31,256 nt of DNA, taken from assembly GCA_964627605.1 (NCBI GenBank), contig CAZVGZ010000038.1:1-31256 (forward strand), written 5' to 3'. Under the pieces are notes generated by a model. That model saw only the letters and a list, made by a program, of their open reading frames with translations, ran no database searches and was not told the origin of the DNA. Origin of the DNA: CAZVGZ01 sp964627605. Lineage in GTDB: Bacteria; Latescibacterota; MWCZ01; CAZVGZ01. A program made the translations under genes and the position numbers. Positions 16,239 to 23,588 of this stretch are shown here, piece after piece (position 1 is the first letter of the stretch; every line of letters starts with the position of its first letter).

Positions 16239-17593
16239 ACCCGCTCCTTACTGCGCCACCACAGCGCTAAGTGCCACACCAGCCCCGCAAATACGGGGAC
16301 ATACTCCACCCAACGCAGAATACCCAACTCCGACCAGACTCCGGTCTGTGCCCAACCTGAGAGTACATGGTAGGAAAGCGGTGCCAACCCGGTCCAGAGT
16401 ATGAGCGCTGGAACCGGAAGAAAACAGAGCCAGGGCACCATCCACGTCAGGTACCACGGGTTCACCGCGGGTGCTAAGAATAGCAATGCTGCGGTTATCG
16501 CAAGAAACTGGAACATAAGCCTCTTGCCGCGCCAAGCGACCGAACTGACAATCGCCATGAGCAACACACCCACGACGATCTTCGCTGCCATCCCATCGCC
16601 GACATGATCGCCGTAGACTCCCCAACCCGCCAACCAGTCCTTCGCCCAGCTACTCAACGATCCAGCGTTGAGGAGTGAACTGTCCATGACAGCGTCTATT
16701 ATAGCAAAGAGGCTGTCGTTGAATCGCCATGCCCCGGCGTAGGCCCCAAGTCCAACCACCAACCGCTCGCCTGCGCCGAGATAGGGAATTAGCAGCCCCA
16801 CCGACACTGCTATGAATACTCCACCGCCAGCCAACGGCTTCTTTTTGAGAAGCAGCGGTGCTAAGAGAAGTGCGTACGGCTTCGCCATCGCCGCCACCGC
16901 CAGGGCTCCCCAAGCGGCAACCGGCCATCTCTTGGCCCAGAGAAACGCCGTCAGCACCGTCAACATCACCGGGAGCGCGTCCAAATGTCCTGAATGTGCG
17001 GATTCCACTATTACAAGCGGATTCCAGGCGTATGCGACCACCCACATTTTGGGTCGACCATGGGCTTTGAGAAGCAGAGCCAACAGGAGAATGGTGGTTA
17101 CATCCAGCAGGACAAACGCCGCTTTGAAGGCTTGCGGGCTGTGCCAGATACAGTCCACTACTGCAAAAAGTATCTGGGCAGGTGGACCGTAGATGGTGGA
17201 TATGTGCGGGTTGTTGATTAGCGGATGCCACTGATCTTTGAGTGCGGAAAGATCGGGAAAGATCGGAGGTTGTGAGTACGGGTTTATACCCGATACCTGG
17301 ACGCGCCCGTCCCACATGTACCGATATATGTCGTCGGAGAGAGACGGTTCTGCAGGAACGAGTACCAAACGAAACAGGACAGCGGTGGGAAGAACTATTT
17401 TTAGTGCGCCGTCTTCCCACCATTCCTGTTTGATCGCCCATAGCGTCCCGGCATAGCCGATCCAAAGTAGGCCGTGGATAGTCCAGTAGGTCGATATCTG
17501 ATGCCGAAGATCGCCAAGCGCCGTGATGGCGATGTACGCCTCCACCATCAAAAACGCTACCAGGAGGAGGAGTACGGTTCTACGCCGGGGCAT
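16235..17593 (-). CDS. GT-C fold membrane glycosyltransferase (GT87/DUF2029-like)
   Basis: 452 residues, polytopic inner-membrane protein with about ten hydrophobic segments, the first at residues 6-26 (VLLLLVAFLMVEAYIAIT). The GT-C hallmark in the first extracytoplasmic loop is SLSDDIYRYMWDGRVQVSGI with Asp87-Asp88, followed by NPY and, after about 30 residues, ISTIYGPPAQILFAVV. This 'DdiyRYlWDGrv...GiNPY...yGPl' pattern is typical of polyprenyl-phosphate-sugar-dependent mannosyl- or hexosyltransferases. It should transfer a sugar from a lipid-linked donor to an acceptor on the outer face of the membrane; donor and acceptor are unknown. It lies between a HAD hydrolase (65-base gap) and the coupled secreted protein. 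The glycosyltransferase 2 pseudogene elsewhere in the window is of the type that makes such lipid-linked donors. Confidence 0.85.
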   Translation of the reverse strand: MPRRRTVLLLLVAFLMVEAYIAITALGDLRHQISTYWTIHGLLWIGYAGTLWAIKQEWWEDGALKIVLPTAVLFRLVLVPAEPSLSDDIYRYMWDGRVQVSGINPYSQPPIFPDLSALKDQWHPLINNPHISTIYGPPAQILFAVVDCIWHSPQAFKAAFVLLDVTTILLLALLLKAHGRPKMWVVAYAWNPLVIVESAHSGHLDALPVMLTVLTAFLWAKRWPVAAWGALAVAAMAKPYALLLAPLLLKKKPLAGGGVFIAVSVGLLIPYLGAGERLVVGLGAYAGAWRFNDSLFAIIDAVMDSSLLNAGSLSSWAKDWLAGWGVYGDHVGDGMAAKIVVGVLLMAIVSSVAWRGKRLMFQFLAITAALLFLAPAVNPWYLTWMVPWLCFLPVPALILWTGLAPLSYHVLSGWAQTGVWSELGILRWVEYVPVFAGLVWHLALWWRSKERV

Positions 17594-17658
17594 CAGATGT
17601 CCAGGAGGGGTGCTCGGTCGTTGCGCCGATTTCCCAATGTTGTGGCGTCGAGTGCCGT

Positions 17659-18366
17659 CTAGCGCTGGGTCATTCGGCCCACTTCACCAAGAGCGTCCAA
17701 AATATTGTTGACCGAGATGCCCATGAAGTCCGAAGGCGTCTCTTCCTCGGTGGCGAGGTGAATCGGAGTCATCCCAGCGGATCGGGCACCTATAACATCG
17801 CACCCGAAGCTGTCGCCGATATGAACCGTCTCATCGGGGCGAACTTTCAGCTTGCTGAGCGCCATCTCAAATATGACGCTATCGGGTTTGGCAGATTCGG
17901 CATCCCTTGATGGAAGTATCAGGTCCACATGCTTTGATATCCCCAGCCGCTCACAGATGTCGTGCAGCGTCGGCGCTTCCCAGTTGGAGATGATCATCAC
18001 CAGGTAGCCCTGCATATTGCTCGATTCCACGGCTTCGAGACCGTCTGGAAGCAACTCAGTCTCGTGGAAATCGGTCTTCCACATCTCCTCGGCGATCTCA
18101 GAACCGTCGTCTACCCCCAGCGCCTCCTCCACCATGTGACGGCAGTAGTGGAACCAGACTCGTTCGTCCTTCGGGTATCTAAGACCGTGTTTCTCCCGCA
18201 TTTCAGACAGATAGACCTCAGCCGCCGCGACCCCCTTCCCCAAACCATCGTCACTCACGTCCCGGCCCAAACCCTTGAGGTATTTGGCTGCACCTGCGGT
18301 GCCGCTGCTGGTACCGTCGGCCAATGTTTTTCCGAAGTCGAAGCTCACTGCGCGGATATGGCTCAT
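17659..18366 (-). CDS. HAD-superfamily hydrolase (subfamily IA-like)
   Basis: 235 residues from the ATG at 18366, chosen because it overlaps the upstream gene's stop as ATGA. HAD motif I is AVSFDFGKTLADG with nucleophile Asp10. Motif II lies near LVMIISNWEAPT (Ser/Asn), the lysine motif near SAKPDSVIFEMAL, and motif III/IV is VHIGDSFGCDVIGARSAGMT. An all-helical cap sits between motifs I and II, so it is a C1-cap, subfamily I enzyme. The second acidic residue of the usual DxD is glycine (DFG), as in several dehalogenase/phosphatase relatives. The likely reaction is phosphate-ester hydrolysis of a small metabolite. 'FDFGKTL...IISNW' resembles the HDHD3/REG-2-like group. Confidence 0.88.
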   Translation of the reverse strand: MSHIRAVSFDFGKTLADGTSSGTAGAAKYLKGLGRDVSDDGLGKGVAAAEVYLSEMREKHGLRYPKDERVWFHYCRHMVEEALGVDDGSEIAEEMWKTDFHETELLPDGLEAVESSNMQGYLVMIISNWEAPTLHDICERLGISKHVDLILPSRDAESAKPDSVIFEMALSKLKVRPDETVHIGDSFGCDVIGARSAGMTPIHLATEEETPSDFMGISVNNILDALGEVGRMTQR

Positions 18367-19082
18367 GACATAGCTCCCAGTGTAATTCCGATCAGACCCA
18401 CTAAAACGATAACCATCCCAGCGACTTTCGAAAAGCTTCCAAACAACCAATCGAAAGGAATAGGTCCTCCATCCGACCTAAACCATCTCGCTCCAGCCCA
18501 CAGCCCGGAAGCAGTGGCGATAACATATAGTATCCCCACCGGCAGCGCATGTCCTAACCCAGGTTTGACTCCGGTGGCCGACGCCATCACGAACAGGGGA
18601 AGCATAGCAACCGCCGGTGACATAAGCAGGTTTCCGATGTGCCGTGAAAGAGGGCGGGAGCCTGACGGGTCTTGCGGTGGCAACACGCCAGATTTGCCGC
18701 TGCCGAATGATCCATCGCTAAGCGCCTGGCGGTACGACGCAAGATATCCCATCGGCTGCAACACCGCCTCAGCCGCTCCGCTGCGTTCGCGCCATACCGT
18801 CGCACCGCCCAGCAGCGTAACGAGCACGCCAGCGAAACTGTCGGCGTATCGCCCAGCTACAGCGACCACTGCCAAACCGAAAATCGAGACAATCACACCC
18901 ATAATCAGAGTCGCGACAACATGCGCCGCCATCCCCAACACTATCGCTCCACCGAGCTTGGTGCCAGACCACTTACCGGCGTGTGCAAGCGCGACATAGG
19001 GTGCCCAATGCTCAGGCATCAGCGTGTATAAAAAAGCCACTACAAGCGCCGCTAAGCATGTCGCAGCCAGAATCGCATCCAT
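18363..19082 (-). CDS. Polytopic membrane protein, nickel/cobalt- or TauE-like transporter
   Basis: 239 residues from the ATG at 19082, preceded by GGAGG 5 bases upstream; the frame is open further but unsupported. About six hydrophobic segments are visible, the first at residues 3-22 (ILAATCLAALVVAFLYTLMP), then LGGAIVLGMAAHVVATLIMG, VIVSIFGLAVVAVAG and FAGVLVTLLGGATVW. A cytoplasmic loop precedes PAVAMLPLFVMASATGVKPG, LGHALPVGILYVIATASGLW and the last segment VAGMVIVLVGLIGITLGAMS. Early conserved-looking charged residues are PEHW (E24, H25), AHAGK (H34) and AAHV (H54). A histidine-rich start with an 'H..P.H...h' spread resembles RcnA/NicO and sulfite-exporter-type permeases, so metal efflux or uptake is possible. 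This is a structural resemblance by eye. It is coupled to the HAD gene by ATGA. Confidence 0.7.
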   Translation of the reverse strand: MDAILAATCLAALVVAFLYTLMPEHWAPYVALAHAGKWSGTKLGGAIVLGMAAHVVATLIMGVIVSIFGLAVVAVAGRYADSFAGVLVTLLGGATVWRERSGAAEAVLQPMGYLASYRQALSDGSFGSGKSGVLPPQDPSGSRPLSRHIGNLLMSPAVAMLPLFVMASATGVKPGLGHALPVGILYVIATASGLWAGARWFRSDGGPIPFDWLFGSFSKVAGMVIVLVGLIGITLGAMS

Positions 19083-19113
19083 TAAGCCTCCAATGCCCTG
19101 TATGTCACACCGA

Positions 19114-19458
19114 TCACTCTGCGCTACCGATCGCCGCCAACGCGAATATGGTGCCGATGGGATACAGCTTCTTTTCATCAGGTACCGAGCCGGATGCCGT
19201 CGATATGATTTCGGCAACTCGATCAATCAGCTCTCCTATCCCTTGCGGCTCCGTCGCCATCGCTTTAGCCTGCTCAATATCGAGCCACACCGCACCGCGC
19301 AGCGCCTCAATATCTGATGGCTGCGGAGTATCTTCGGTAGTAGCACGATATATGATGATCCAGTATGTCGCATCGGGGATATCAGGCAGAACGGGCATGG
19401 CGAAAACCGCCAGCGGCTTGGGATCAGCTTCAATAGGAATCAGATCGTCTAGCGTCAC
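19114..19458 (-). CDS. Small hypothetical protein coupled to the M16 peptidase
   Basis: 114 residues, unrecognised. Its ATG (19458-19456) overlaps the TGA of the M16 peptidase gene (ATGA), strong evidence that it is real. The sequence begins MTLDDLIPIEADPKPLAVFA and continues MPVLPDIPDATYWIIIYRAT, then a helical part ALRGAVWLDIEQAKAMATEP and IGELIDRVAEIISTASG. It is acidic, soluble and has no cysteines, signal peptide or membrane segment. It may be an accessory of the peptidase or an unrelated operon passenger. The next leftward gene begins 31 bases further on. Confidence 0.7.
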   Translation of the reverse strand: MTLDDLIPIEADPKPLAVFAMPVLPDIPDATYWIIIYRATTEDTPQPSDIEALRGAVWLDIEQAKAMATEPQGIGELIDRVAEIISTASGSVPDEKKLYPIGTIFALAAIGSAE

Positions 19459-22076
19459 TGCTCGTCTCTTTTTGACGACGCGATCTCGCCGCGAACAATG
19501 CCTTGGGCAAGTCTGTTCCGATCGACTACCCCGCTGGCAACACCCAACACGTCGTCGATGCTGACATCTCTGACCCGCTGGAGGAAACCCGTAACAAAAT
19601 CTGGACCCAGACCGCTGAGTTCGCTAGCCAGATAGAGATTCGCCTGCTGCCACGAGCTCTGAAGCCCGATCTCACACGCCCCAACTGTGTACTGAATAGC
19701 GCGCTGGAGCTCCTCATCAGACGGTCCGTTCTGCGCCAGTTCTTCCCACACGTCCAGAATAAGATCTCGCGCTGGCCCCTCGTTCTCCGGGGAGGTGGCG
19801 ACATAGGTCACTACAGCCCCTCCAAATCTTCGGCTGTCTATGAGCGCCTGGACTGTGTAGGCCAGATGGTGCTCCTCGCGCACCGTCTTATACAGTCGCC
19901 CGCCCATCCCTCCAGCGATATTTTTGAGCACTTGAAGCGCATGGTAGTAGGGGTCGGTGACACTCATTCCAGGCAGAGCCAAAGCCATAGCGGTCTGCGC
20001 TTTACGGCGATGTTCAACCTCTGGTGTGGTATCGCCAACAGCCTGAGGCAACTGGGGCAGGTGTGTCTTCCTCACTGGATGGGCACCCAACCACCTGTCC
20101 AATACCTGACACGCCTGCTCGACATCAATATCGCCTACGACTGTGATGGTGGGCATCGCCTCGGCGATATGAAGATGGTGATGCTTGATCAGCTGCTGCT
20201 GAGTCAGCGATCCGACCGAATCCTCGCGGCCCATTCTTGGCAACTCATAAGGATGACCACGGTGAGCCGCGCCAAACGCCAAACGTATGGGATAGCTGTG
20301 CATGTCGTCGCGACTGCTGGCGATCATCGCCAGTGTCGTCCGCCGCTCCTGTTCGACTTCCTCCAGCGGAAAAACAGGATTGAGCAGCACGTCGGACAGT
20401 ATCGGGATAGCATCATCAAGAAGCGAACTGAGGACAGTCATTCCAAAACCGACCTCATCAGGTCCCGCCCACCTCTCTATCCCGGTGCCCAGCGACTCTA
20501 TCTGCTCCTGAATCTCCAGCGCAGTTCGCGACGATGTCCCTTTCAGTGCTGTCTTGACTGTTAGGCCTGTCAGGCCGCCGGTCTCAACCGTCTCTTGGAT
20601 TCTGCCACCTGGATAGGCCAGCGCTACAGACACTATGGGCAGGTGGTGGCGCGGCAACACCAGCAGTGGGATGCCGTTGCTTAGTGTCCGGCATTCGATC
20701 TCAGCGCCGCCAGCCGAATCGACTTTGACCTCGACCAATCCCGTTTTCACATCTGGTCGCGCGGGTTCTTCAGTAGCCGAGAAAGATCGCCCTGGCGGCC
20801 TGGTCATCCGTGCCTCAACCTCAGCGACACCATCGCCCTGATTGTTGTCGTCTCCATCGGGTCGATACTCGATCATCGCCGCCTGTTCCAACGTCAGATA
20901 CTTCCTGGCAACCCGATGCACATCGTCAAGAGTCACACTCCTGAGATTTTCAAGATACTCCTTGGCCATCTGCCAATCACCGTAGGACTCATACCGGCAC
21001 AGAAGTGACGCATGGTCGCCGACACTCTCCTGGCTGAAAATAAAAGCGGCTTCGGCCCTGGTTTTTGCTTTGTCGAGCTCGCTTCTGGATATCGCATCAC
21101 CTAAAACCAAGACATCAGCGATCGCCGACTGCGCATCTGGGACGTTCGCGGCTTCCAGTTCAGCTTCGACGATAAAAACGCCCACATCGGCCAGGGCAAA
21201 CTGACCAGCCCCGATGGTGTTCACCAACGATCTCTGTTCCTTCACGTTCTGGTATAGCCGACTCGAGCGGCCGTCGCCCAATACATCGCCCAACATCTCT
21301 AGCGGCGCGTGGTCTTGATGGAGGAGGCCAGGAACGCGATAGGCCAAACCCATATAGGTCTGATTGATGTCCCCTGTTCTCTTCTCGTAGCGAAACCCCT
21401 TGGTTTGCGCAGGCTCCACCGGAGACAGCTCCTTCTTCAGTTTACCCCTGTCCATGACCCCAAAAAGCTCAGACACGCTCTTAAATACCAGATCCACGTC
21501 AACATCGCCAGCGACTGCGACGATGATGTTTTCTGGGCGGTAGAGATCGGTGTAGTAGTCAATTAGCTGCTGCCGACTCAACGACTGGACCTCCTCTGCT
21601 GTTCCCATGCGCCATCTGCGCAACCGATGTACGTCGAAGGACAGCTCCATCAACCATTCGAATACGAGTGAGCCAGGGTTGTCGTGCTTGCGCAGGATCT
21701 CCTGGAAAATCACTTCCTGCTCTTTGGCCAACTCGTCTGCTGGGAATGTCGAGTTTATGAGAGCGTCCGCCTGAATCTCGATAGCCTGCGCGATTTTGCC
21801 AGCGGGGACAACTATGTAGTAGGTCGTGTAGTCGTATATGGTGCCAGCATTCCAGAGACCGCCGTAAGATTTCACCTCATCCTGGATCGCACCGACAGGC
21901 CGGTTCGGTGTGCCTTTAAAGAACATGTGCTCAAGCACATGGCTGATGCCCACTACGCTGTCGGGCTCGTTGAGGTAGCCAGCCTTCACCCACACGACCA
22001 CAGACGCCACTGGCGCTCCATTTAAGGGATGGACCAAAACCGTCAGACCGTTGTCGAGTTTCTGTTTATGGGTCAT
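19455..22076 (-). CDS. M16-family zinc metallopeptidase, double-domain (pitrilysin/MPP-like)
   Basis: 873 residues containing two M16 halves in tandem. The first half is the active one: inverted zinc motif HVLEH (H46, E49, H50) in GISHVLEHMFFKGTPNRP, with the third ligand Glu126 in VIFQEI 76 residues later, the standard spacing. The segment GLWNAGTIYDYTTYYIVVP is typical too. The second half (from about residue 455, ...RTLSNGIPLLVLPRHHLPIV) has LTGLTVKTALKGT in place of HxxEH and should be inactive. GGRLYKTVREEHHLAYTVQA near the end is the usual R..Y binding segment of the M16C half. No signal peptide is seen at the chosen ATG (MTHKQKLDNGLTVLVHPLNG), so it may be cytoplasmic, unlike secreted relatives. 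It heads a six-gene leftward run. Confidence 0.92.
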   Translation of the reverse strand: MTHKQKLDNGLTVLVHPLNGAPVASVVVWVKAGYLNEPDSVVGISHVLEHMFFKGTPNRPVGAIQDEVKSYGGLWNAGTIYDYTTYYIVVPAGKIAQAIEIQADALINSTFPADELAKEQEVIFQEILRKHDNPGSLVFEWLMELSFDVHRLRRWRMGTAEEVQSLSRQQLIDYYTDLYRPENIIVAVAGDVDVDLVFKSVSELFGVMDRGKLKKELSPVEPAQTKGFRYEKRTGDINQTYMGLAYRVPGLLHQDHAPLEMLGDVLGDGRSSRLYQNVKEQRSLVNTIGAGQFALADVGVFIVEAELEAANVPDAQSAIADVLVLGDAISRSELDKAKTRAEAAFIFSQESVGDHASLLCRYESYGDWQMAKEYLENLRSVTLDDVHRVARKYLTLEQAAMIEYRPDGDDNNQGDGVAEVEARMTRPPGRSFSATEEPARPDVKTGLVEVKVDSAGGAEIECRTLSNGIPLLVLPRHHLPIVSVALAYPGGRIQETVETGGLTGLTVKTALKGTSSRTALEIQEQIESLGTGIERWAGPDEVGFGMTVLSSLLDDAIPILSDVLLNPVFPLEEVEQERRTTLAMIASSRDDMHSYPIRLAFGAAHRGHPYELPRMGREDSVGSLTQQQLIKHHHLHIAEAMPTITVVGDIDVEQACQVLDRWLGAHPVRKTHLPQLPQAVGDTTPEVEHRRKAQTAMALALPGMSVTDPYYHALQVLKNIAGGMGGRLYKTVREEHHLAYTVQALIDSRRFGGAVVTYVATSPENEGPARDLILDVWEELAQNGPSDEELQRAIQYTVGACEIGLQSSWQQANLYLASELSGLGPDFVTGFLQRVRDVSIDDVLGVASGVVDRNRLAQGIVRGEIASSKRDEQ

Positions 22077-22318
22077 GTATCTCTTTGCTTAGCGATGTAA
22101 GCGTTCTAGCCGTTTACGTCTTGGAGGACGATCTGGGCGACTGGGGTCATCTTACGACCGGCTTATTTGGAATAATGAGATCATCCAATTCGACTCAGGG
22201 CCCCACATCACCAATCCGATTTTTGCTACTCATCGCATGTACTGAACCAGAAGGTCGATGAGTTTCAGCACACACCGCGTCCCGCTAGTTGCCCTCGTGA
22301 CTTTCGAGCAGGGACGGA

Positions 22319-22684
22319 CTAGTATCCCTGGCTCTGGAGATGTAAGACCTCACTGCGTTGGGTCTCAGTGATGTATTTCAACGCGATCATAATATCGCCC
22401 AGATTGCCTTTGTAGGAATGCTGGAACTCCAGAGCCTCTTCGATGTCGGCGTCAGTGGCATAGGCCAAACCCACCGCCACAGCACCGAACCTCTGCCCTT
22501 GTTATTGGGACGTCTGCATCGCAGCTTCAATCTCGTCCTGCTGACCATGGGTAAGGCGGTGCATATCCACCAGTATTTGGCCCACCAAAATCTGCAAGTC
22601 CCTCTCGTATGCCAGGGCAATTACTATCTGCTCTTCGGTCGCATAACCTTCGTCCACCAATAGTTCACCGAAACGCTGGGGCAT
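22319..22684 (-). pseudogene. Two-repeat helical protein interrupted by an in-frame TAA
   Basis: From the ATG at 22684 the frame gives 60 residues (MPQRFGELLVDEGYATEEQI ... EAAMQTSQ), a TAA at 22504-22502, and then 60 more residues in the same frame (QGQRFGAVAVGLAYATDADI ... RSEVLHLQSQGY) to a TAG at 22321-22319. The two halves are repeats: QRFGELLVDEGYATEEQI aligns with QRFGAVAVGLAYATDADI, and VGQILVDMHRLTHGQQDEI with LGDIMIALKYITETQRSEV. This is the 'lGelLve.GliteeqL..AL..q' pattern of GspE/MshE N-terminal-like helical domains. The stop codon sits in CAA TAA CAA, one C-to-T change from CAA. It may be a nonsense-broken gene, two separate small proteins (a GTG with AGAGG upstream exists early in the second half), or readthrough. 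Confidence 0.65.
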
Positions 22685-22805
22685 GGCGGGTTGCTCCGAA
22701 GTGATGGGCGTGTGATTTTTCTAGAGCGCAAGCAATTTATTTTGCGCATCCGACCAATTCAAAATCACCAGAGTCTTTGAGCGTGTCCAGTGGCGGCGGC
22801 GCAAC

Positions 22806-22834
22806 TTGCCTGGCGCTCAGGGCGAGGTTATACT
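22806..22834 (+). promoter_or_regulatory. Sigma70-type promoter for rpmH-rnpA-yidD-yidC
   Basis: TTGCCT (22806-22811) and TATACT (22829-22834) are separated by exactly 17 bases, each close to the TTGACA/TATAAT consensus. Transcription would start near 22841, about 70 bases before the rpmH ATG. This is the best promoter I can read in the window. Confidence 0.7.
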
Positions 22835-22844
22835 TAAAATCTGT

Positions 22845-22868
22845 CCGACATCTGGTAACCGGTGTCGG
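22845..22868 (+). promoter_or_regulatory. Leader hairpin in the rpmH transcript
   Basis: CCGACA (22845-22850) and TGTCGG (22863-22868) form a perfect 6-base stem whose loop contains the small palindrome GGTAACC. It would lie a few bases after the predicted transcription start and 45 bases before rpmH. It may stabilise the mRNA 5' end or serve in ribosomal protein feedback; that is inference. Confidence 0.4.
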
Positions 22869-22912
22869 GCGCATTCTTTTGTACGGACAACACCCGTTTT
22901 GGAGCTTGATTG

Positions 22913-23047
22913 ATGAAGCGCACATATCAGCCCAGTCGAATCCGCCGCAAGCGTCGCCATGGTTTCCGGCATAGGATGAGTACAGCCAACGGTCGCCGCA
23001 CTATTCGCAATCGACGGGCCAAAGGACGCGCTCGCCTCTCGACCTGA
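22913..23047 (+). CDS. rpmH: 50S ribosomal protein L34
   Basis: 44 residues, exactly the family size: MKRTYQPSRIRRKRRHGFRH and RMSTANGRRTIRNRRAKGRA then RLST. It is very basic and carries the invariant 'KRTyQPs..rRkr.HGFr.RM.t..Gr..l..RR.kGR..L' pattern. L34 binds 23S rRNA in the large subunit. GGAGC lies about 8 bases before the ATG. Its stop TGA shares one base with the ATG of rnpA (TGATG), so the two are translationally coupled, as is common. A promoter and a leader hairpin lie upstream. dnaA, which neighbours rpmH in many bacteria, is not present. Confidence 0.98.
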   Translation: MKRTYQPSRIRRKRRHGFRHRMSTANGRRTIRNRRAKGRARLST

Positions 23048-23379
23048 TGACCAGGCCCATCAACCAGGTCAGTCGCCGTATCCGCTCTCTCAGACGCAAC
23101 GGCAACAGGGCAACGGGGTCGCTAATGAGGATATGGCGGCTTCCGTCGAGTGAGCCCAGGTCGATCGTAGTAACGCCAAAGAGTTGTGGCAAGGCGGTTA
23201 CCCGCAATCTGGTAAGGCGGCGACTCAAAGAGGTGCTAAGAGAACTGGCCCCTGATGGAGAAGTACTGGTTTGGGCAAACCCACCTGCACCAACCGCAAC
23301 CTTTTCGGCACTTCGCCATGAGCTTGGCGATCACCTCGCTCGCACGGTTTCCCCGGCGACTCTTGATAGTAGCGATTGA
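23047..23379 (+). CDS. rnpA: Ribonuclease P protein component
   Basis: 110 residues. It is the basic protein cofactor of RNase P, which matures tRNA 5' ends. The family core SIVVTPKSCGKAVTRNLVRR followed by RLKEVLREL (about residues 39-67) contains the RNR signature helix (here AVTRNLVRRRLKEVLRE). The N-terminus is rich in Arg (QVSRRIRSLRRNGNRA). It overlaps rpmH by one base and its 3' end overlaps yidD in another frame, the normal compact arrangement. The sequence is short at the N-terminus relative to some homologues but has the expected size class. Confidence 0.94.
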   Translation: MTRPINQVSRRIRSLRRNGNRATGSLMRIWRLPSSEPRSIVVTPKSCGKAVTRNLVRRRLKEVLRELAPDGEVLVWANPPAPTATFSALRHELGDHLARTVSPATLDSSD

Positions 23380-23560
23380 GCTCTATCGTTTGGCTCTCTC
23401 GCCTCTGTTGGGTCCTTCATGCCGATTCGCCCCCTCATGTTCTGAATACGCCATTGAGGCGGTGTCGAGACACGGCGTCATATCAGGATCATTCATGGCG
23501 GTCAAACGCGTCGCCAAGTGCCATCCATGGCACTTAGGAGGTCACGATCCTGTCCCATAA
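23318..23560 (+). CDS. yidD: Membrane protein insertion efficiency factor YidD
   Basis: About 80 residues from the ATG at 23318 (weak ribosome site, inside the rnpA 3' end); the open frame begins earlier at 23255 but the family starts near here. The YidD signature is complete: LIVAIELYRLALSPLLGPSC, RFAPSCSEYAIEAVSRHGVI and AKCHPWHLGGHDPVP with the paired cysteines. YidD is a small membrane-associated protein aiding YidC/Sec-dependent insertion. It overlaps rnpA by 62 bases and is followed by yidC after 28 bases. Confidence 0.94.
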   Translation: MSLAITSLARFPRRLLIVAIELYRLALSPLLGPSCRFAPSCSEYAIEAVSRHGVISGSFMAVKRVAKCHPWHLGGHDPVP

Positions 23561-23588
23561 TTCTTCCCGATTCGTGAGAAACTAGCCT

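Noticed and set aside
17962..18999. 345-codon plus-strand frame
   Set aside because: It is antisense to the HAD and membrane-transporter genes, which have clear motifs and coupled starts; its protein has no family features.
19503..20564. 353-codon plus-strand frame
   Set aside because: Antisense to the C-terminal half of the M16 peptidase, which is well supported.
22387..22620. Minus-strand frame shifted relative to the repeat protein
   Set aside because: The repeat homology and the second half lie in the other frame; this one has no family pattern.
22077..22912. Replication origin next to rpmH
   Set aside because: No dnaA gene and no convincing TTATCCACA-type boxes were found in these gaps; a small AT palindrome at 22163-22175 is not enough.
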